A stretch of 64,000 bases of DNA from contig NZ_CP031716.1 of the NCBI RefSeq assembly GCF_001696605.3, positions 2,170,001 to 2,234,000 of the forward strand. The letters run 5' to 3'. This DNA comes from Acinetobacter wuhouensis (GTDB taxonomy: Bacteria; Pseudomonadota; Gammaproteobacteria; Pseudomonadales; Moraxellaceae). Made by a program: the position numbers and the translations under genes. Positions 48,564-58,637 of this stretch are shown one piece after another. The notes below the pieces were generated by a model that saw nothing but the letters and a program-made list of their open reading frames with translations, had not been told where the DNA came from and ran no database searches. How positions within the stretch are numbered: the stretch's first letter is position 1; each line of letters opens with the position of its first letter.

Positions 48564-49688
48564 ATGAAAAAAACAAAGACTCTCCTTTTGTTTATGGCAA
48601 TACTCCTCATCAATGGCTGTAGCAATAACCAAGATCATGTAGATATTCAATTAGATCTGTATTCATCTTATGGAACGATGACCCAACAAAAGAAAAATGC
48701 AATTTTGAGTGAAACTCAAATCGCACAAGCAAATTATAAATCTACAGTTGTTATTCCTGGAATTACAGGCTCACTTGAACGATGTGGTTTTTTACGACTA
48801 CCTTGTCTAACGAATGATGTTATTACCCAAGAAATCAAGGGATCTGTTAACCCTCAAACACATTCTATTTCTTTTAAAATTCCAGAGCATATCAAATGGC
48901 TATACAAGTTAGAATCTATCGCTTATTCATTACCCAATCTTGATCAGAAATCTTCTAATTCCTTCCTTGGTCATCAATTAGAGATTCGTCGCACGGATGC
49001 TTTAGATATTTATATTAGGAAACAACAAGCTGTTTCAGTAGGTACAGCATACGAAGGCTTACAAGGCACACTTACAATAAGCTCAAAGGATTTTGCTGAA
49101 TTTCAATATGTTCCAGATGTCATTGCTTCAGATAATCAAAAACCACCCTATCATTTTGCACGTCATCACCGCTATGCTGGTTATATGGATAATGCAAACA
49201 TTCGGACTATTCCAAATGCACAAACTTTTGATTACACAGAAAAAATTGTAAAAAGTATTCCAAATATTGAAACTGTTTACGAAGCAAAGAAATACACGGC
49301 TGAATTAGATCATCAATTTTTTGAAAATTATGTGATCCGTGCAAAACTTAAAGAAAATGAAACTTGTAAGGCATATGGTGACTTTGAAAATAACCTGTTT
49401 TATATCAATCAAAAATTAGTCAACTTAAAAACAGTAATAACAGATATGCAAGATTGTAAAACACATTACCGCAGTTTCAGTCGATTTGAAAACGATCAAA
49501 TTGAACATTCCGGTCATGATATTAATGACAATAAGACCAATCAGTTTAGTTATGCAGAATGGAATTACCTATGCCCAAAAAAGATAGAGTCACGCTTAGG
49601 TAATTGTGAATTAAAAAAACCAAGTACAAAAGATATTGATGATCTAGAAAAAAATGCACATCAAGTTAAACAATGGTTTAGTACATAA
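48564..49688 (+). CDS. Lipoprotein of unknown function, 374 aa
   Basis: A lipobox INGC follows a hydrophobic start (MKKTKTLLLFMAILLINGCS). The mature protein is mainly beta (TISSKDFAEFQYVPDVIASD; YVIRAKLKENETCKAYGDFE) with four to five Cys (ERCGFLRLPC; ETCKAYG; QDCKTH; YLCPKK; GNCELK), so several disulfides are possible. No family recognised. It is a single gene between a terminator and the convergent YnfA gene. Confidence 0.65.
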   Translation: MKKTKTLLLFMAILLINGCSNNQDHVDIQLDLYSSYGTMTQQKKNAILSETQIAQANYKSTVVIPGITGSLERCGFLRLPCLTNDVITQEIKGSVNPQTHSISFKIPEHIKWLYKLESIAYSLPNLDQKSSNSFLGHQLEIRRTDALDIYIRKQQAVSVGTAYEGLQGTLTISSKDFAEFQYVPDVIASDNQKPPYHFARHHRYAGYMDNANIRTIPNAQTFDYTEKIVKSIPNIETVYEAKKYTAELDHQFFENYVIRAKLKENETCKAYGDFENNLFYINQKLVNLKTVITDMQDCKTHYRSFSRFENDQIEHSGHDINDNKTNQFSYAEWNYLCPKKIESRLGNCELKKPSTKDIDDLEKNAHQVKQWFST

Positions 49689-49696
49689 AGTAAGAT

Positions 49697-50050
49697 TTAT
49701 CGAACCAAACCATTCGGCTGCAATATAATCAATAAAGCACCAATCAATACGACACCACCACCGAATAAGTCCCATCGCGTCAAACTGACTTGGTCAACAA
49801 ATCTTAGCCACATCAAGGCAGTGAAAATATAAATTCCGCCATACGCTGCGTAAATTCGCCCTGAAGCTGCGGGATGTAGCGTCAATAGCCAAACAAATAC
49901 AGCTAAACTCAATACTGTTGGAATCCACAACCAGTGGCTCTTGTTCTGATTGAGAATCAGGTATGGAAAATAACAACCTAAAATTTCAGCAATAGCTGTC
50001 GCTAGAAATAATAAGATCGTTGTGACGATTTTAGTAAATTGAAGTTCCAT
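49697..50050 (-). CDS. ynfA: YnfA-family small multidrug-resistance-like membrane protein
   Basis: About 117 residues from ATG 50050. Four membrane spans with the family core [20 protein letters not shown] (E in IAEILGCY), [20 protein letters not shown] and [23 protein letters not shown]0060/YnfA proteins resemble the SMR transporters and are linked to cation efflux in some bacteria; function not firmly known. Convergent with the lipoprotein at 48564. Confidence 0.9.
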   Translation of the reverse strand: MELQFTKIVTTILLFLATAIAEILGCYFPYLILNQNKSHWLWIPTVLSLAVFVWLLTLHPAASGRIYAAYGGIYIFTALMWLRFVDQVSLTRWDLFGGGVVLIGALLIILQPNGLVR

Positions 50051-50116
50051 AACCATCCATAAAACATTGATTCAACAAACTTGGGAGCAAGTTGATGAAT
50101 AATACACTGATAAAAT

Positions 50117-50145
50117 AAATAACCCGTGATTTACACGGGTTATTT
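50117..50145. terminator. Terminator after clpA
   Basis: Stem of about 12 bp (AAATAACCCGTG at 50117-50128 with CACGGGTTATTT at 50134-50145). It closes clpA on the minus strand. Confidence 0.8.
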
Positions 50146-50169
50146 TATACAACTCAATTTCAAAGAAAC

Positions 50170-52446
50170 TTAAGCGGGTTCAGCCGTTTGATCTTCAAAA
50201 ACTTCCAAAGACAGACCTACAGCTTTGCCATCTTCTTTCTTCACAGTCACAGCAACATTTCCACCATGATCAGCAAGTTCACCAAATAGGATCATCTCAG
50301 CAAGTGGTTTCTTCAAGTGTTCTTGAATCAAACGTTGCATCGGACGAGCACCCATCAAACGATCATAGCCATTTTCAGCCATCCAATCACGTGCCGCTTG
50401 ATCAACTTCAAGTACCACTTTCTTCTCGTCTAACTGTGCTTGTAGCTCAGTTAAGAACTTATCAATCACAGATTCAATCACAGAAGTTGGAAGCGCTTTA
50501 AATTGAATCACACCATCTAAACGGTTACGGAATTCTGGTGAGAATGCACGTTTCATTGCTTCTTGGTTGTCGTTACTATTATCTTGTTCAGTGAAGCCGA
50601 TACTTGTACGAGAAATACTTTCTGCACCAATATTGGTCGTCAATACAATGATCACATTACGGAAATCAGACTTACGCCCATTATTATCGGTCAATGCACC
50701 ATGATCCATCACTTGGAGTAACAAGTTGAACACATCTGGATGCGCTTTTTCGATCTCATCAAGCAATAATACACAATGCGGATTTTTATGAATCGCATCA
50801 GTGAGTAGACCACCTTGATCATAACCGACATAGCCTGGAGGCGCACCGATCAAACGAGAAACCGCATGACGTTCCATATACTCAGACATATCAAAGCGGA
50901 CAAACTCTACACCTAACAATTTTGCCAATTGCTTAGTGACTTCTGTTTTACCTACACCAGTTGGACCGGCAAATACAAAACTACCGACTGGTTTATCAGG
51001 TGCTTTCAAGCCTGCACGAGATAGTTTAATTGCTGATGATAATGCAGTAATCGCCTCATCTTGACCAAACACCACACGTTTAAGATCACGCTCAAGATGT
51101 TCAAGTACAGACTTATCATCTTTAGACACGGTTTTAGGCGGAATACGTGCAATCTTAGACACGATGTCTTCAATATTTTCAACCGTAATTACGGTATCGT
51201 CTTGTTCAGCTTTTAAACGACGTTGCGCGCCTGCCTCATCAATTACATCAATCGCTTTGTCTGGTAAGAAACGATCGTTAATAAATTTAGCAGAAAGCTC
51301 AACTGCCGATACTAAAGCGGCATCATCATATTTCACATGATGGAAATCTTCGAACTTAGTTTTCAATCCACGGAGAATATCAATTGTTTCATTAATTGAT
51401 GGTTCATTCACATCAATCTTTTGGAAACGGCGAGATAAAGCATGATCTTTTTCAAACACTTGACGATATTCTTGGAAAGTCGTTGAACCGATGCAACGTA
51501 AAGTCCCGTTCGCCAATGCTGGTTTGATCAAATTCGATGCATCCATGGTACTGCCCATACTTGAGCCAGCACCAATGATCATGTGAATTTCATCAATAAA
51601 TAGAATCGCTTCGGGTTTCTTTTTCATCGCATTTAAAAGTTGTTTTAAACGCTTTTCAAAGTCACCACGGTATTTTGTACCTGCAACCAATGCACCAATG
51701 TCTAAGCTATAAACTTCAGCATTCGCAAGTGGTTTCGGTGCTTTACCATTGACAATTAACCATGCTAAACCTTCGGCAATCGAGGTTTTACCAACACCTG
51801 GATCACCTACAAGCAATGGGTTATTCTTACGACGGCGGCAAAGGATTTGCGCAGTACGCTCAATTTCTTTTTCACGTCCAATCAAAGGATCAGTTTTACC
51901 TTTTTGCGCTTCAATGTTGAGATTAAGCGTATAAAGTTCGAGTGGTCCTGCATTTGCAGAAGCGCTCGCTTCACCTTCTAAATCTTCAGATTCTTCTTCA
52001 ACATGAATTTCTTCTTTACGCGCACCATGCGATAGATATTGAGTCAAAGTCAGACGATTGATTTGATGACGTTTCAATAAGTAAACCGCAAAAGAATCAC
52101 GTTCAGAATACATTGCAACAAGTACATCTGCACCTTCAACTGTGCGATCACCACCGCTCGATTGAACATGGAAAATTGCACGTTGCAAAATACGATCAAA
52201 ACTTTCAGTTGGATGAGGAGCTTGGTCGCTGTTCTCACCTAATTTAGGGGTATGTTGCTCTACATATTCTTCTAATTCTTTACGCAAACTGATAATTTCA
52301 GCACCACATGCTTTAAGCGCATTTACTGCCGAATCGTTATCTAGTAAAGCTAGTAATAAATGTTCAACCGTGAGGAACTCATGTCTCTTTTGACGAGCCA
52401 TGCTAACAGCCAAACGGAGCGAAACTTCTAATTGACGACTGAGCAT
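50170..52446 (-). CDS. clpA: ATP-dependent Clp protease ATP-binding subunit ClpA
   Basis: 758 residues: ClpN repeats (MLSRQLEVSLRLAVSMARQK then VEHLLLALLDNDSAVNALKA), first AAA domain Walker A LLVGDPGVGKTSIAEG and Walker B ILFIDEIHMIIGAG, second Walker A FAGPTGVGKTEVTKQ and Walker B VLLLDEIEKAHPDVF, then RLIGAPPGYVGYDQGG pore loop. ClpA unfolds substrates for ClpP. It follows clpS with ten bases between them. Confidence 0.97.
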   Translation of the reverse strand: MLSRQLEVSLRLAVSMARQKRHEFLTVEHLLLALLDNDSAVNALKACGAEIISLRKELEEYVEQHTPKLGENSDQAPHPTESFDRILQRAIFHVQSSGGDRTVEGADVLVAMYSERDSFAVYLLKRHQINRLTLTQYLSHGARKEEIHVEEESEDLEGEASASANAGPLELYTLNLNIEAQKGKTDPLIGREKEIERTAQILCRRRKNNPLLVGDPGVGKTSIAEGLAWLIVNGKAPKPLANAEVYSLDIGALVAGTKYRGDFEKRLKQLLNAMKKKPEAILFIDEIHMIIGAGSSMGSTMDASNLIKPALANGTLRCIGSTTFQEYRQVFEKDHALSRRFQKIDVNEPSINETIDILRGLKTKFEDFHHVKYDDAALVSAVELSAKFINDRFLPDKAIDVIDEAGAQRRLKAEQDDTVITVENIEDIVSKIARIPPKTVSKDDKSVLEHLERDLKRVVFGQDEAITALSSAIKLSRAGLKAPDKPVGSFVFAGPTGVGKTEVTKQLAKLLGVEFVRFDMSEYMERHAVSRLIGAPPGYVGYDQGGLLTDAIHKNPHCVLLLDEIEKAHPDVFNLLLQVMDHGALTDNNGRKSDFRNVIIVLTTNIGAESISRTSIGFTEQDNSNDNQEAMKRAFSPEFRNRLDGVIQFKALPTSVIESVIDKFLTELQAQLDEKKVVLEVDQAARDWMAENGYDRLMGARPMQRLIQEHLKKPLAEMILFGELADHGGNVAVTVKKEDGKAVGLSLEVFEDQTAEPA

Positions 52447-52455
52447 GAAACCCCC

Positions 52456-52881
52456 TTATTCTTTTGGCTCAATCTGACAAAGTAATGGATGACCTTGAGA
52501 TCGAGCGTAGTTATTTACTTGGTTGGCTTTTGTTTCCGCAATGTCTCTTGGATAAACGCCAGCTTCACCTTTTCCTTCATAATGTACTGTTAACATTACT
52601 TGAGTGGCTTGGTCAAGATTCAAAGCAAAGTATTGTTGTAAAATTTCAATAACAAAGTCCATTGGTGTGTAATCATCGTTCAATAAAAGAACAGAATACA
52701 TCGGTGGACGTTTTATTTCGGGTGGTGCTGTCTGTATTGCAACATCACCTTGATCATGGTCTGAATCTTCTGAATTGTTCACACGAGTACTCAAATGCCA
52801 ATCTACATAACCTGAATCATTAAACGATGATTTCACTTCATTTAAACTCATTTGACGCTTCTTAGTTCGCATATTTTTCAA
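52456..52881 (-). CDS. clpS: Clp adaptor ClpS
   Basis: 141 residues; ClpS core [60 protein letters not shown] ending C-Q-I-E. It delivers N-degron substrates to ClpA, and the hydrophobic pocket residues N-D-D-Y-T-P-M are kept. The N-terminal extension (about 55 residues, [20 protein letters not shown]) is longer than in E. coli, and the start may be at the second ATG (M5 or M11). Confidence 0.95.
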   Translation of the reverse strand: MKNMRTKKRQMSLNEVKSSFNDSGYVDWHLSTRVNNSEDSDHDQGDVAIQTAPPEIKRPPMYSVLLLNDDYTPMDFVIEILQQYFALNLDQATQVMLTVHYEGKGEAGVYPRDIAETKANQVNNYARSQGHPLLCQIEPKE

Positions 52882-52893
52882 AGTACTTATGAT

Positions 52894-53637
52894 TTATTGA
52901 GAATTGGCTTCAGCTTGTGGTACTTCAGCTGCAAATGCTGCTGAACTATCGACAGGCTTACCGCGTGACCAACTGAAACGTTTAATGACTGGTGTCGCAC
53001 CATTTAAACGTACTTCAATGAATTGAGGGTTAAAGCCCTTCGGCATTGTCCAACGTCCTGTTAGGCGCTCATAATCGCTGAAATTATAATTCGCATCTTC
53101 CAAAGGAACTGTTAACACTTCTGTTCCACTAATTAAGCGAATTTCAACCGAACCTGTTGCACGTTTTGGGCTGACTTGGATTAAATCTAATTGATATTCA
53201 TAGGCATTTTCAGGCAAAGGTTTTACTGCGATGTTTTGAATCATTAGACTCAAACCACCACGTTGTTTTAACACTTCACGATAAATCGCACTCATAACAT
53301 CACCTTGCGCTTTTGCCGCATCGGATTTATTCAGTGCTTCAGTCAAATCATTCGAGTTTGATACAGCGACATCACGCTCTTGCACAGTTGCATTTAAACT
53401 TTTATTTAAATTTGCCAACGTGGCTTTTTGTTGTTTTACCACTTCTACCAATTGCTCTGCGTCTGCATCAAAACCAACAGCTGTCAAACCTTGGCGATGC
53501 CCAACTGTATAACCTAAAAGTGTACTTCCCGCGCATAAAATGACTCCACCGATGATCAGTGGCATATTACCTTGCATAAAAGATTTCTTCGGCGTTTGAG
53601 TTGGTTCTGACGCGGTGTTTGTTTCTGTGTTCTGCAT
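52894..53637 (-). CDS. DUF6776-like membrane protein
   Basis: About 247 residues from ATG 53637 (AGAG at proper distance). One N-terminal membrane span (GNMPLIIGGVILCAGSTLLG) then a coiled coil (EQLVEVVKQQKATLANLNKS) and a C-terminal beta domain (YEYQLDLIQVSPKRATGSVE; YERLTGRWTMPKGFNPQFIE). A conserved, uncharacterised group with this layout stands next to clpS in Acinetobacter. Probably periplasmic; function unknown. Confidence 0.65.
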   Translation of the reverse strand: MQNTETNTASEPTQTPKKSFMQGNMPLIIGGVILCAGSTLLGYTVGHRQGLTAVGFDADAEQLVEVVKQQKATLANLNKSLNATVQERDVAVSNSNDLTEALNKSDAAKAQGDVMSAIYREVLKQRGGLSLMIQNIAVKPLPENAYEYQLDLIQVSPKRATGSVEIRLISGTEVLTVPLEDANYNFSDYERLTGRWTMPKGFNPQFIEVRLNGATPVIKRFSWSRGKPVDSSAAFAAEVPQAEANSQ

Positions 53638-53666
53638 CGTCATCTCTAAGTAATGATAGAATCAAA

Positions 53667-53698
53667 ACACACATTTAACCGCAAAGTTAAATGTGTGT
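53667..53698 (-). terminator. Terminator after argC
   Basis: Perfect 13-bp stem ACACACATTTAAC/GTTAAATGTGTGT (53667-53679 with 53686-53698) then TTTT on the minus strand. It lies between argC and the DUF6776 gene. Confidence 0.75.
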
Positions 53699-53716
53699 GA
53701 AGTTATAAAGCGTTTT

Positions 53717-54766
53717 TTATGGTAATAATCCGATGCCTTGTAAGCCAGCATCTTCAGCAAAACCAAACATTAAATTCATATTTTGTACAGCTTGTCCTGC
53801 TGCACCTTTGACTAAATTATCTTGAACGGACAATACAATCAACTTTTTCGGTTGCGGTTTGTACAGTGCGATACGCAACTGATTTGCACCACGCACAGAG
53901 CGAGTTTCTGGTGAACTTCCTGCTGGCATCACATCGACAAAGGTTTCATTGGCATAGAATTGTTCATAAAGGCTTTGTAAATCTGCTGCATCACCTTCAT
54001 CTGTCAAGTCGATATAAATCGAACTCAACATACCACGAATCATAGGCACTAAATGCGGAACAAAAAGAATGTGGTCAAACACACCTTTTTGACCTGAAAT
54101 ATTTTCAAGTGCTTCAACAATCTCAGGATGATGACGATGTCCTGCAACGCTATAAGCTTTGAAATTATCAGCATTTTCAGAGTAAATCATGCCTAAACTT
54201 GCTTTACGCCCTGCACCTGAAACACCTGATTTTGCATCAATAATAATACTTTCAGGTTTAACCAATGTTGCAGCTTGTTTAAATAATGGTGCTAAACCTA
54301 ATTGCACTGTGGTTGGATAGCAACCTGGGTTACCAATCACTTTAGCATTTTTAATTTTGTCACGATTCAGTTCAGACAAACCATAAGCTGAATCTTTTAA
54401 AATCTCTGGGCAAGCGTGTTGCATGCCATACCATTTTTCAAACTGTTCTAAATCTTGCAAACGAAAATCAGCAGCTAAGTCGATGACTTTGGTATTGGCA
54501 GCCAATAATTCTTCGGTATGTTTCATTGCCACACCATGCGGTGTTGCAAAGAAAACCACGTCGCATTTTTTGAGTTCATCGATATTTAAATCTGAATATT
54601 TAAGGTCTGTATGTCCACGTAAGCTTGGGAACATATCATCTACACGGCGACCATCTTCAGTACGTGATGTCAGTACATTCACTTGTGCATTTGGATGTCG
54701 TAGTAAAAGACGCAACAATTCTACGCCTGTATAACCCGTTCCGCCGACAATGCCTACTGAAATCAC
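53717..54766 (-). CDS. argC: N-acetyl-gamma-glutamyl-phosphate reductase
   Basis: 349 residues: NADP motif [17 protein letters not shown], catalytic Cys in [15 protein letters not shown], then [20 protein letters not shown] and [12 protein letters not shown]. Third step of arginine synthesis. The gene is alone, not joined to other arg genes, and has its own terminator. Confidence 0.97.
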   Translation of the reverse strand: MISVGIVGGTGYTGVELLRLLLRHPNAQVNVLTSRTEDGRRVDDMFPSLRGHTDLKYSDLNIDELKKCDVVFFATPHGVAMKHTEELLAANTKVIDLAADFRLQDLEQFEKWYGMQHACPEILKDSAYGLSELNRDKIKNAKVIGNPGCYPTTVQLGLAPLFKQAATLVKPESIIIDAKSGVSGAGRKASLGMIYSENADNFKAYSVAGHRHHPEIVEALENISGQKGVFDHILFVPHLVPMIRGMLSSIYIDLTDEGDAADLQSLYEQFYANETFVDVMPAGSSPETRSVRGANQLRIALYKPQPKKLIVLSVQDNLVKGAAGQAVQNMNLMFGFAEDAGLQGIGLLP

Positions 54767-54916
54767 GTGCTTTACCTCAATTCAAAAGTATCCATTTTGT
54801 AGCCCCATAGTATGACAGGAAGTTTTGGTTTTCTAAACTGTTTTACTTAGGTTTGAGTGTATTTCATGATAATTTTAAATACAGATACTCTAAATTTGTA
54901 GGATGCAATTATAATT

Positions 54917-55603
54917 TTATAAATTCTTAAATAAAAACATCCAAACTTTGATGAATTGATAACCGATCAAAATAAGCGTCACATATTTTATTGTATTTTT
55001 TAGGTATATCAATAAATTACCATCCTTTCTTATACTTTTTGCAAACTGTGTTGAATAAAATACATAAAAGAATAATATCAAGGCAAAAGAACTACCAATG
55101 ATACTCATGACGAATTTAAATTTTGCATTATTTAAATGTGACTGAGATTCATAGGGCAAAACAGACACTTCAATTTTTATTTTTTCATGTCTCGAATTTT
55201 CGTACTCTAAACCTTTTATTTCATAAACAATTTTGTACCCATCCTTTGGGTGTCTTTCATAAAGTTCTATATGAGTAACGCGCTTATTTTTATCTAAAAA
55301 AGCATCACACACTTGCACATTTTTTCTTTCAACGACTATACCAGCGCAATCAAACCTTGAGAAAACCTGAAAGTCCTTCATCAAAGACAGATTAGTGATA
55401 TTTTTAGCTTCAATTCGATCAATTTCATAACTCACATCCTGCGGAACACGATATGTTTTCAGCTCATAATATCCATCCTTAATCAATACATATTTTTCTT
55501 GAGTTGGAAAAATAAATATTGTCCAGAAAACAACCCATTGAACAATCAACAACCTTATAACTAAAGTGCATAGTTCCTTTAATTCCTCATCAAACTTAAA
55601 CAA
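54917..55603 (-). CDS. Two-span membrane protein of unknown function
   Basis: 228 residues. Hydrophobic spans near 14-35 (LVIRLLIVQWVVFWTIFIFP) and 167-187 (FKFVMSIIGSSFALILFFYV), the middle being a soluble, beta-type domain (DVSYEIDRIEAKNITNLSLM; VVERKNVQVCDAFLDKNKRV). Strongly AT-rich compared with argC, which suggests transferred DNA. No family recognised. Confidence 0.55.
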   Translation of the reverse strand: MFKFDEELKELCTLVIRLLIVQWVVFWTIFIFPTQEKYVLIKDGYYELKTYRVPQDVSYEIDRIEAKNITNLSLMKDFQVFSRFDCAGIVVERKNVQVCDAFLDKNKRVTHIELYERHPKDGYKIVYEIKGLEYENSRHEKIKIEVSVLPYESQSHLNNAKFKFVMSIIGSSFALILFFYVFYSTQFAKSIRKDGNLLIYLKNTIKYVTLILIGYQFIKVWMFLFKNL

Positions 55604-55769
55604 AAAACTCTCTTAATATTTATTATCATTAACAATATTTTAGCCTAAATTCTCTTTACGAAAAATGCTTTTCTTTTATCACATTCCGCTATGACCTTGT
55701 ATTGTCAAAATTTCCATGCATAATAAATTAGAGTAATTACTCTAATTCTAAAAATAGGAATAATTCAAC

Positions 55770-56522
55770 ATGATTGGATCACGTGAATGGATGACTTTAA
55801 GCAATGGTAAACTCAGCTTTAAAGAAAAAGTACAATTGATCAAACAAGTACTTATTCCTGCAACATTAAGCTATAGCAAAACATTTTCAAAACAGCCTGA
55901 AAATACACAACAATTTGAACTCAAAAATATTCATATTCCAGATACAGCAATTATCAAAGAAGCGATTACTGAACTCAATAATACAAAGCATCAAGCCATT
56001 ATCAATCATTCATGGCGCAGTTATATTTGGGGTGTAGCAATTGCACAAAGCAAAGATTGGCAATTTGATGAAGAAAGTTTACTGATCGCCAGTCTGATGC
56101 ATGATGTCGGTCTAGCAGATCATCAAGCACAATATTCCTGTCAATGCTTTACTTTGGAAAGTGCCTTACGATCTGAAAGCTTATGTGCTAAACATGATTT
56201 TCCACAGGATCAAACTGACAATATTTCTGATGCAATCTGTTTACATATGAATGGCTATTTATTTGAAAATAATCAACATTTATCCAAAGAGGTGTTATTG
56301 CTACAAAAAGCCACTTCATGCGATGTGATTGGCACTGATTTAGCTTTATTTTCAACACCATTTAAAGATGAGGTTTTAGCTCAATATCCACGTCATCATT
56401 TCAATACTCAATTCAAACGGCTATTAAAAGCAGAAGTAAAAAGAAATCCTCAATCTCGCACGGCATTGATGAGCAAACTAGGGCTTCCAATGATGATTCA
56501 AATGAATATTTTTAAAGAATAA
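55770..56522 (+). CDS. HD-domain protein
   Basis: 250 residues. HD motifs: NHSWRSYIWGVAIAQSKDWQ, then LLIASLMHDVGLADHQA with the H-D pair and later Asp (ATSCDVIGTD). This resembles the cyanamide-hydratase-like HD family in which N-H-S-x-R starts the motif. Metal-dependent phosphohydrolase or hydratase activity is expected; substrate unknown. It is followed after ten bases by a broken alpha/beta hydrolase gene, perhaps once its partner. Confidence 0.8.
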   Translation: MIGSREWMTLSNGKLSFKEKVQLIKQVLIPATLSYSKTFSKQPENTQQFELKNIHIPDTAIIKEAITELNNTKHQAIINHSWRSYIWGVAIAQSKDWQFDEESLLIASLMHDVGLADHQAQYSCQCFTLESALRSESLCAKHDFPQDQTDNISDAICLHMNGYLFENNQHLSKEVLLLQKATSCDVIGTDLALFSTPFKDEVLAQYPRHHFNTQFKRLLKAEVKRNPQSRTALMSKLGLPMMIQMNIFKE

Positions 56523-56532
56523 GGATCAGCTC

Positions 56533-57346
56533 ATGTCACATTCTACCTTAACGCAAAAAACGATTCATTTTGGACAATATTCAATTATTGTTGATGTTCT
56601 TTCACATCCTGAAAATCAACACACTTTGATCATCATTCCCGCACTTGGCGTTTCGATCAATAAATACTAAAAGTTGACTGCATTATTAACCGAAAATGGC
56701 TTCAATGTGGTGATTGCAGATTATCCTCATTGTGGACGTAACCAACCGCTTGTTTCTAAAGATATTGACTATGGTTACGCAGACTTACTCAGTGATTTTA
56801 TCCCGCAACTTGAACAAATTTCTTTAGAAACCTGTCATCAAAAACCGATTCTATTCGGACATAGTTTAGGTGGTCATTTGGCAACGCTGTATGCACAACA
56901 CCATGATAATAAAGTCATTGGTATTGCGACTGGAAATATTGGTTTGAAAAAGCTGGGATGTGAAAGGCAAATTCAATATTTTAAAAGCTACGGCAGTGAT
57001 CAATGCGATGATTTTAAAAGATGGCTTTTTTGCAGGTTATAAAATTGCGTTTGGAAATCGTGAATCGAAGACACTGATGCGAGATTGGTCGAAAGTCGTG
57101 TTTAGTGGCAATTATAAACATGTCATCAATTCTGAAAAGATCGTTGAAAATGATGCCCTATTTATCTATTTACAAAGTGATGATTTTGCCCCAATGAATT
57201 CTATGCTCGGTTTAAGTGGTTATTTTAAATATCCTCAAATTAAAACTTTAGATTTAACTCAGCAGCTTAAAGGCAATCAACATAGTGCTTGGTTGAAACA
57301 ACCAGAGAAAATCGTTGAATTGATCAAAACATGGTTAAATGAATAG
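56533..57346 (+). pseudogene. Alpha/beta hydrolase broken by a stop and a frameshift
   Basis: From ATG 56533 the frame reads MSHSTLTQKTIHFGQYSIIV ... LGVSINKY, then TAA (56668-56670), and continues in the same frame (LTALLTENGFNVVIADYPHC) with Ser motif ILFGHSLGGHLATLYAQ. Near 56955-56960 a one-base shift (probably an extra G in GGG) moves the frame: ...KKLG|VKGKFNILKATAVINAMI continuing to the end at 57346 with DFAPMNSMLGL and His in GNQHSAWLKQPE. Both defects would have to be repaired to give a ~270-residue hydrolase. A recent inactivation is likely because the rest is intact. Confidence 0.85.
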
Positions 57347-57362
57347 GATAGATTGAATGTCT

Positions 57363-57785
57363 TTATTTTTCTTTTGACATCAAATAATAGTCACCGTCCT
57401 CACAATGACCTGTATCAATAATTTTCCAACGATGCTTTTGATAAAAGTTCAAAGCCTGATAATTTTCAGTTAAACATTTGAGATAACCTGTACCTGAAAA
57501 TAACTGTTCAGCTGAACCTAATAATTCTGCACCTACACCATGATTTTGAGCATTTGGCGCGACAAAAAGATGATGTAAAAAGTTATCTTGCAGATAAATA
57601 GAGGCAAATCCTAGATATTGTTGATCTTGTTCTGCAACAAAGATAACTTCATCTTGGGTGAGTTTTTCAAAATCTTCTAAACGCCATTTTGACGAATCCA
57701 ACCAATGCCAACTGTGCACTCGACTTTCCAAGAATAATTCAGCCAAAGCTGTTTTATCATGTTTTTTGAATTGCCTTATCTTCAA
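57363..57785 (-). CDS. GNAT-family acetyltransferase
   Basis: 140 residues: MKIRQFKKHDKTALAELFLE at the start, and acetyl-CoA motif LHHLFVAPNAQNHGVGAELL (N-x-x-x-x-G-V-G), then LTENYQALNFYQKHRWKI. N-acetylation of a small molecule or protein terminus; substrate unknown. Convergent with the hydrolase remnant. Confidence 0.85.
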   Translation of the reverse strand: MKIRQFKKHDKTALAELFLESRVHSWHWLDSSKWRLEDFEKLTQDEVIFVAEQDQQYLGFASIYLQDNFLHHLFVAPNAQNHGVGAELLGSAEQLFSGTGYLKCLTENYQALNFYQKHRWKIIDTGHCEDGDYYLMSKEK

Positions 57786-57845
57786 ATAGTTGTTCCTTAT
57801 TTGATTTACTCACTCTAAAGTTGAGTCTAACTATTTCAATTAATC

Positions 57846-58517
57846 TCACCACCACCACGGCATCACACCACTTTTTAAAATTTTACGATGGTTTTTATAA
57901 TTTGCATCATGCTTTTCAACCTCGCCCCAAAACGCAGGACTATGATCAAAATACCGTGTATGCGCTAACTCATGTGCACAGACATAACGTGCAATCGCAT
58001 GATCACAAAGCACCAAAGCACTATTCAACATAATATCATGTCGTGCAGTGCAACTACCCCAACGGGTTTTCGGTTGACGAATACTACATTCCCCAAACTT
58101 TAAACCAGTTTCAACACTGACGTGTTGCAAATAGATCGGTAAATAATGCTTTGCATAAGCGATCACAAAAGCTTTTAAATAACTTTCAGGCTGACGATCA
58201 CTGATCAATAATTGATGATTTTTCTCATCGAAAATATAAGAGTTTTTCTGCGTTTGATAAATAATCTGTAAAGGCTGTTCTAAATTAAACAATTTTAATT
58301 CTGTTGGTAAGGTTCGATCTAATTGCCCTGATTTTTCTTGCTGTTCTTGCCAAGTCTCAATCATCCATTGTTCAGACTCTACTAAAAAATCTTGAATCTG
58401 ACGCTTAGTGCAAAATTTTGGAACAGTTAATTTAATCTGTGTCGGTTCTACACGTAAACGTAAACGTGTTGCACGTGCATGATGAGTGATTTGAATTTCG
58501 GGGAGGTTTGGGGTCAT
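57846..58517 (-). CDS. YgjP-like (DUF45, M48-type) metallopeptidase
   Basis: 223 residues. Zinc motif in DHAIARYVCAHELAHTRYFD then HSPAFWGEVEKHDANY: H-E-L-x-H with the downstream H-S-P-x-F-W, the signature of the YgjP/WLM family. RQPKTRWGSCTARHDIMLNS precedes it. Possible role in protein quality control; substrate unknown. Confidence 0.88.
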   Translation of the reverse strand: MTPNLPEIQITHHARATRLRLRVEPTQIKLTVPKFCTKRQIQDFLVESEQWMIETWQEQQEKSGQLDRTLPTELKLFNLEQPLQIIYQTQKNSYIFDEKNHQLLISDRQPESYLKAFVIAYAKHYLPIYLQHVSVETGLKFGECSIRQPKTRWGSCTARHDIMLNSALVLCDHAIARYVCAHELAHTRYFDHSPAFWGEVEKHDANYKNHRKILKSGVMPWWW

Positions 58518-58545
58518 TTATTCTAAAAATTTATAATCAGATTTG

Positions 58546-58628
58546 GAGTTCCCTCTCCTTTCAGGAGAGGGTTAGGGAGAGGTTTTCTTTGCCCTCATCC
58601 TAGCCTTCTCCCAAAGGGAGAAGGAACT
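58546..58628. repeat. Intergenic palindromic element of paired hairpins
   Basis: Two perfect hairpins: 58551-58558 with 58564-58571 (8 bp) and 58604-58612 with 58616-58624 (9 bp). They sit inside an outer pairing AGTTCC/GGAACT (58546-58551 with 58623-58628). The purine/pyrimidine-rich halves (CCCTCTCC, GGGAGAAGG) have the look of REP/BIME-type elements scattered between genes. It may also end rpiA transcription. Only one copy occurs in this window. Confidence 0.7.
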
Positions 58629-58637
58629 TTCAACATA

